Shown here in pieces: positions 15,494-16,557 of a stretch of DNA of 16,557 nucleotides. The stretch lies in the NCBI GenBank assembly GCA_014381385.1, contig JACNLR010000206.1, positions 1 through 16,557 on the forward strand, written 5' to 3'. This stretch comes from Planctomycetota bacterium (GTDB taxonomy: Bacteria > Planctomycetota > Phycisphaerae > Phycisphaerales > SM1A02). The translations under genes were made by a program, and so were the position numbers. The notes under the pieces were generated by a model, which searched no databases, was not told the origin of the DNA, and saw only the letters and a list, made by a program, of their open reading frames with translations. The stretch's first letter is position 1. Each line of letters starts with the position of its first letter.

Positions 15494-15843
15494 AAAAGGG
15501 TTGGTTTAAACATGCGTTTTACGTGGAAGGCGATGAACCAATTGAGCCGAATGAAACGCAAAAAAAAGCCCTAGACAAGCTCTGTAAGGGTATCATTCGC
15601 CGTGGATTAACAACGCCAGCCATCATTGGTGTTGAAATGGGTCGCCCACTCAATTTTTTGGGCTCCCAGACAATGCATTTTTTTTCTCCGCTCATTTCAG
15701 CGTTTGTCCCAACAAAAAGTTGGAGCGCAGTTGCGGAGTTTTTAGAACATCGCGGTTCGGTGGATTGGATCCGGAACCGCATTGAAGAGTTAGAAAACGA
15801 GTTGGACGACAAGTCCAATACGAACGAGAAACCTAAATTATGA
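15490..15843 (+). CDS. Conserved-looking small protein of unknown function, coupled to mutL
   Basis: The 117-residue soluble protein has no motif I can assign to an enzyme. Residues about 25-45 are helical and basic ('LDKLCKGIIRRGLTTPAIIG'). The next segment, 'VEMGRPLNFLGSQTMHFFSP', has the look of a short conserved signature. After that comes an amphipathic helix ending in 'EFLEHRGSVDWIRNRIEELE'. The tail is acidic and Asn/Lys rich. I recall similar short proteins with a 'kPLnFigSQ' type core as hypothetical proteins in other bacteria, but cannot verify this here. ATG 15490 overlaps the previous stop, and GAGGG at 15476-15480 lies nine bases upstream. Its own stop overlaps the mutL start (ATGA at 15840), so it is translationally coupled to mutL and may serve the same B12-mutase system. 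The frame contains an A8 run (15560-15567) and a T8 run (15678-15685). Confidence 0.75.
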   Translation: MKKGWFKHAFYVEGDEPIEPNETQKKALDKLCKGIIRRGLTTPAIIGVEMGRPLNFLGSQTMHFFSPLISAFVPTKSWSAVAEFLEHRGSVDWIRNRIEELENELDDKSNTNEKPKL

Positions 15844-16557
15844 CAATCGATTTAGCAAACATTAATGTCATCCTCGCGACGGACTGCGGTAGTACGACTA
15901 CCAAAGCTATTCTCATCGAAAAAGTTGACGGTGAGTACCGTCAAACCTATCGAGGCGAAGCGCCTACAACCGTTGAAAAACCATTTGCCAATGTGACCAT
16001 CGGCGTAACGAACTCTGTAACCGAAGTTGGTGAGCTCGCAGGAAGGCAACTCACAAACGATGACGGAACAATCAAACAACCAGCCCAAGGCAACGATGGT
16101 TGCGACTTATATATCTCAACATCGAGTGCAGGTGGTGGTCTTCAAATGATGGTCGCGGGTGTGATTGCAGAAATGACCGCAGCATCTGCAAAACGCGCTG
16201 CTCTTGGTGCTGGCGCGATTGTGATGGACGTCATTTCGTCAAACGACAAGCGGCGTCCCCACGAACAAATTCAACGCATACGCGAACTCCGTCCTGATAT
16301 GATTTTGATTTCAGGTGGAACAGACGGCGGCACTACGGAAAAAGTGGTGCAACTTGCCGAACTCATCGCGCCCGCAAAACCGCAACCACGTTTTGGTAGC
16401 GAATACGAAATGCCAATCATTTTCGCAGGCAACAAAATGGCTGCGGATGAAGTGGAATCAACGCTGCAAGAAGATTGGATTGACCTTGCAGTTGTAGAAA
16501 ATCTTCGACCTAAACTTGAACAAGAAAACCTTGGACCTGCCCGCGATAAAATTCATG
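15840..16557 (+). CDS. mutL: MutL/GlmL-family ATPase linked to B12-dependent mutases (3' end outside window)
   Basis: The frame is open to the window edge; 239 complete codons are visible. The N-terminus has the ASKHA phosphate-binding motif 'ATDCGSTTTKAILIE' (about residues 14-28). 'YISTSSAGGGLQMMVAGV' follows, matching the family's 'SSAxGGL' block, then 'ALGAGAIVMDVIS'. Further on are 'PDMILISGGTDGGTTEKVVQLAEL' in overlapping pieces and 'PIIFAGNKMAADEV'. This is the glutamate mutase MutL (GlmL) family, not the DNA mismatch repair MutL. Such proteins accompany adenosylcobalamin-dependent carbon-skeleton or amino mutases and are thought to be reactivation chaperones that use ATP. The partner mutase is not visible and would be expected downstream. 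The ATG overlaps the stop of the 117-residue gene. Only the N-terminal part of the protein is present. Confidence 0.9.
   Translation, partial: MTIDLANINVILATDCGSTTTKAILIEKVDGEYRQTYRGEAPTTVEKPFANVTIGVTNSVTEVGELAGRQLTNDDGTIKQPAQGNDGCDLYISTSSAGGGLQMMVAGVIAEMTAASAKRAALGAGAIVMDVISSNDKRRPHEQIQRIRELRPDMILISGGTDGGTTEKVVQLAELIAPAKPQPRFGSEYEMPIIFAGNKMAADEVESTLQEDWIDLAVVENLRPKLEQENLGPARDKIH

Noticed and set aside
15840..16557. Mismatch-repair MutL
   Set aside because: The sequence has ASKHA-type ATPase motifs and not the GHKL ATPase motifs of DNA repair MutL. The shared name is coincidental.

Overview
The window is a densely packed bacterial chromosome segment of 15 protein genes, 14 on the + strand and one on the - strand. 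No tRNA, rRNA, CRISPR array, insertion sequence or phage gene was seen. The best taxonomic clue is the large membrane Ser/Thr kinase at 10398-13487. Its order of kinase domain, transmembrane helix, a short 'RGWEW' segment and WD40 repeats is typical of Planctomycetota, especially Phycisphaerae-like lineages. The DUF58/transglutaminase pair, the PilZ protein and the small genes beside mutL do not conflict with this. The assignment is an inference from gene architecture and not from a marker gene. Base composition looks moderate and even, with no obvious foreign island.

Left part (1-4966): the 3' end of atpC (ATP synthase epsilon) overlaps scpB (chromosome segregation). After 28 bases comes a three-gene chain joined by ATGA stop/start overlaps: a DUF58 membrane protein, a TgpA-type membrane transglutaminase and a class I SAM methyltransferase. 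The first two resemble the MoxR-DUF58-transglutaminase module, but no MoxR ATPase gene is adjacent. A PilZ-domain protein (5064-5909) follows alone, with its own ribosome binding site.

Middle (5922-10358): pabB (aminodeoxychorismate synthase component I, folate pathway) is on the - strand, convergent with the PilZ gene and divergent from ppdK. The 64-base divergent spacer holds a perfect TATAAT facing ppdK. ppdK (pyruvate,phosphate dikinase) is followed two bases later by a TTG-started HIT-family gene.

Right part (10398-15011): the kinase/WD40 gene overlaps nadC (quinolinate phosphoribosyltransferase), which overlaps birA (biotin-protein ligase). nadC-birA is a familiar cofactor-biosynthesis pairing. 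A hairpin terminator is built into the last codons of birA. A probable promoter then starts a new unit (15071 to the window end): a small two-helix membrane protein, a 117-residue conserved-looking protein of unknown function, and the start of a MutL/GlmL-type ATPase of the kind linked to B12-dependent mutases. These three are chained by ATGA overlaps. The two small genes are the least explained content of the window.
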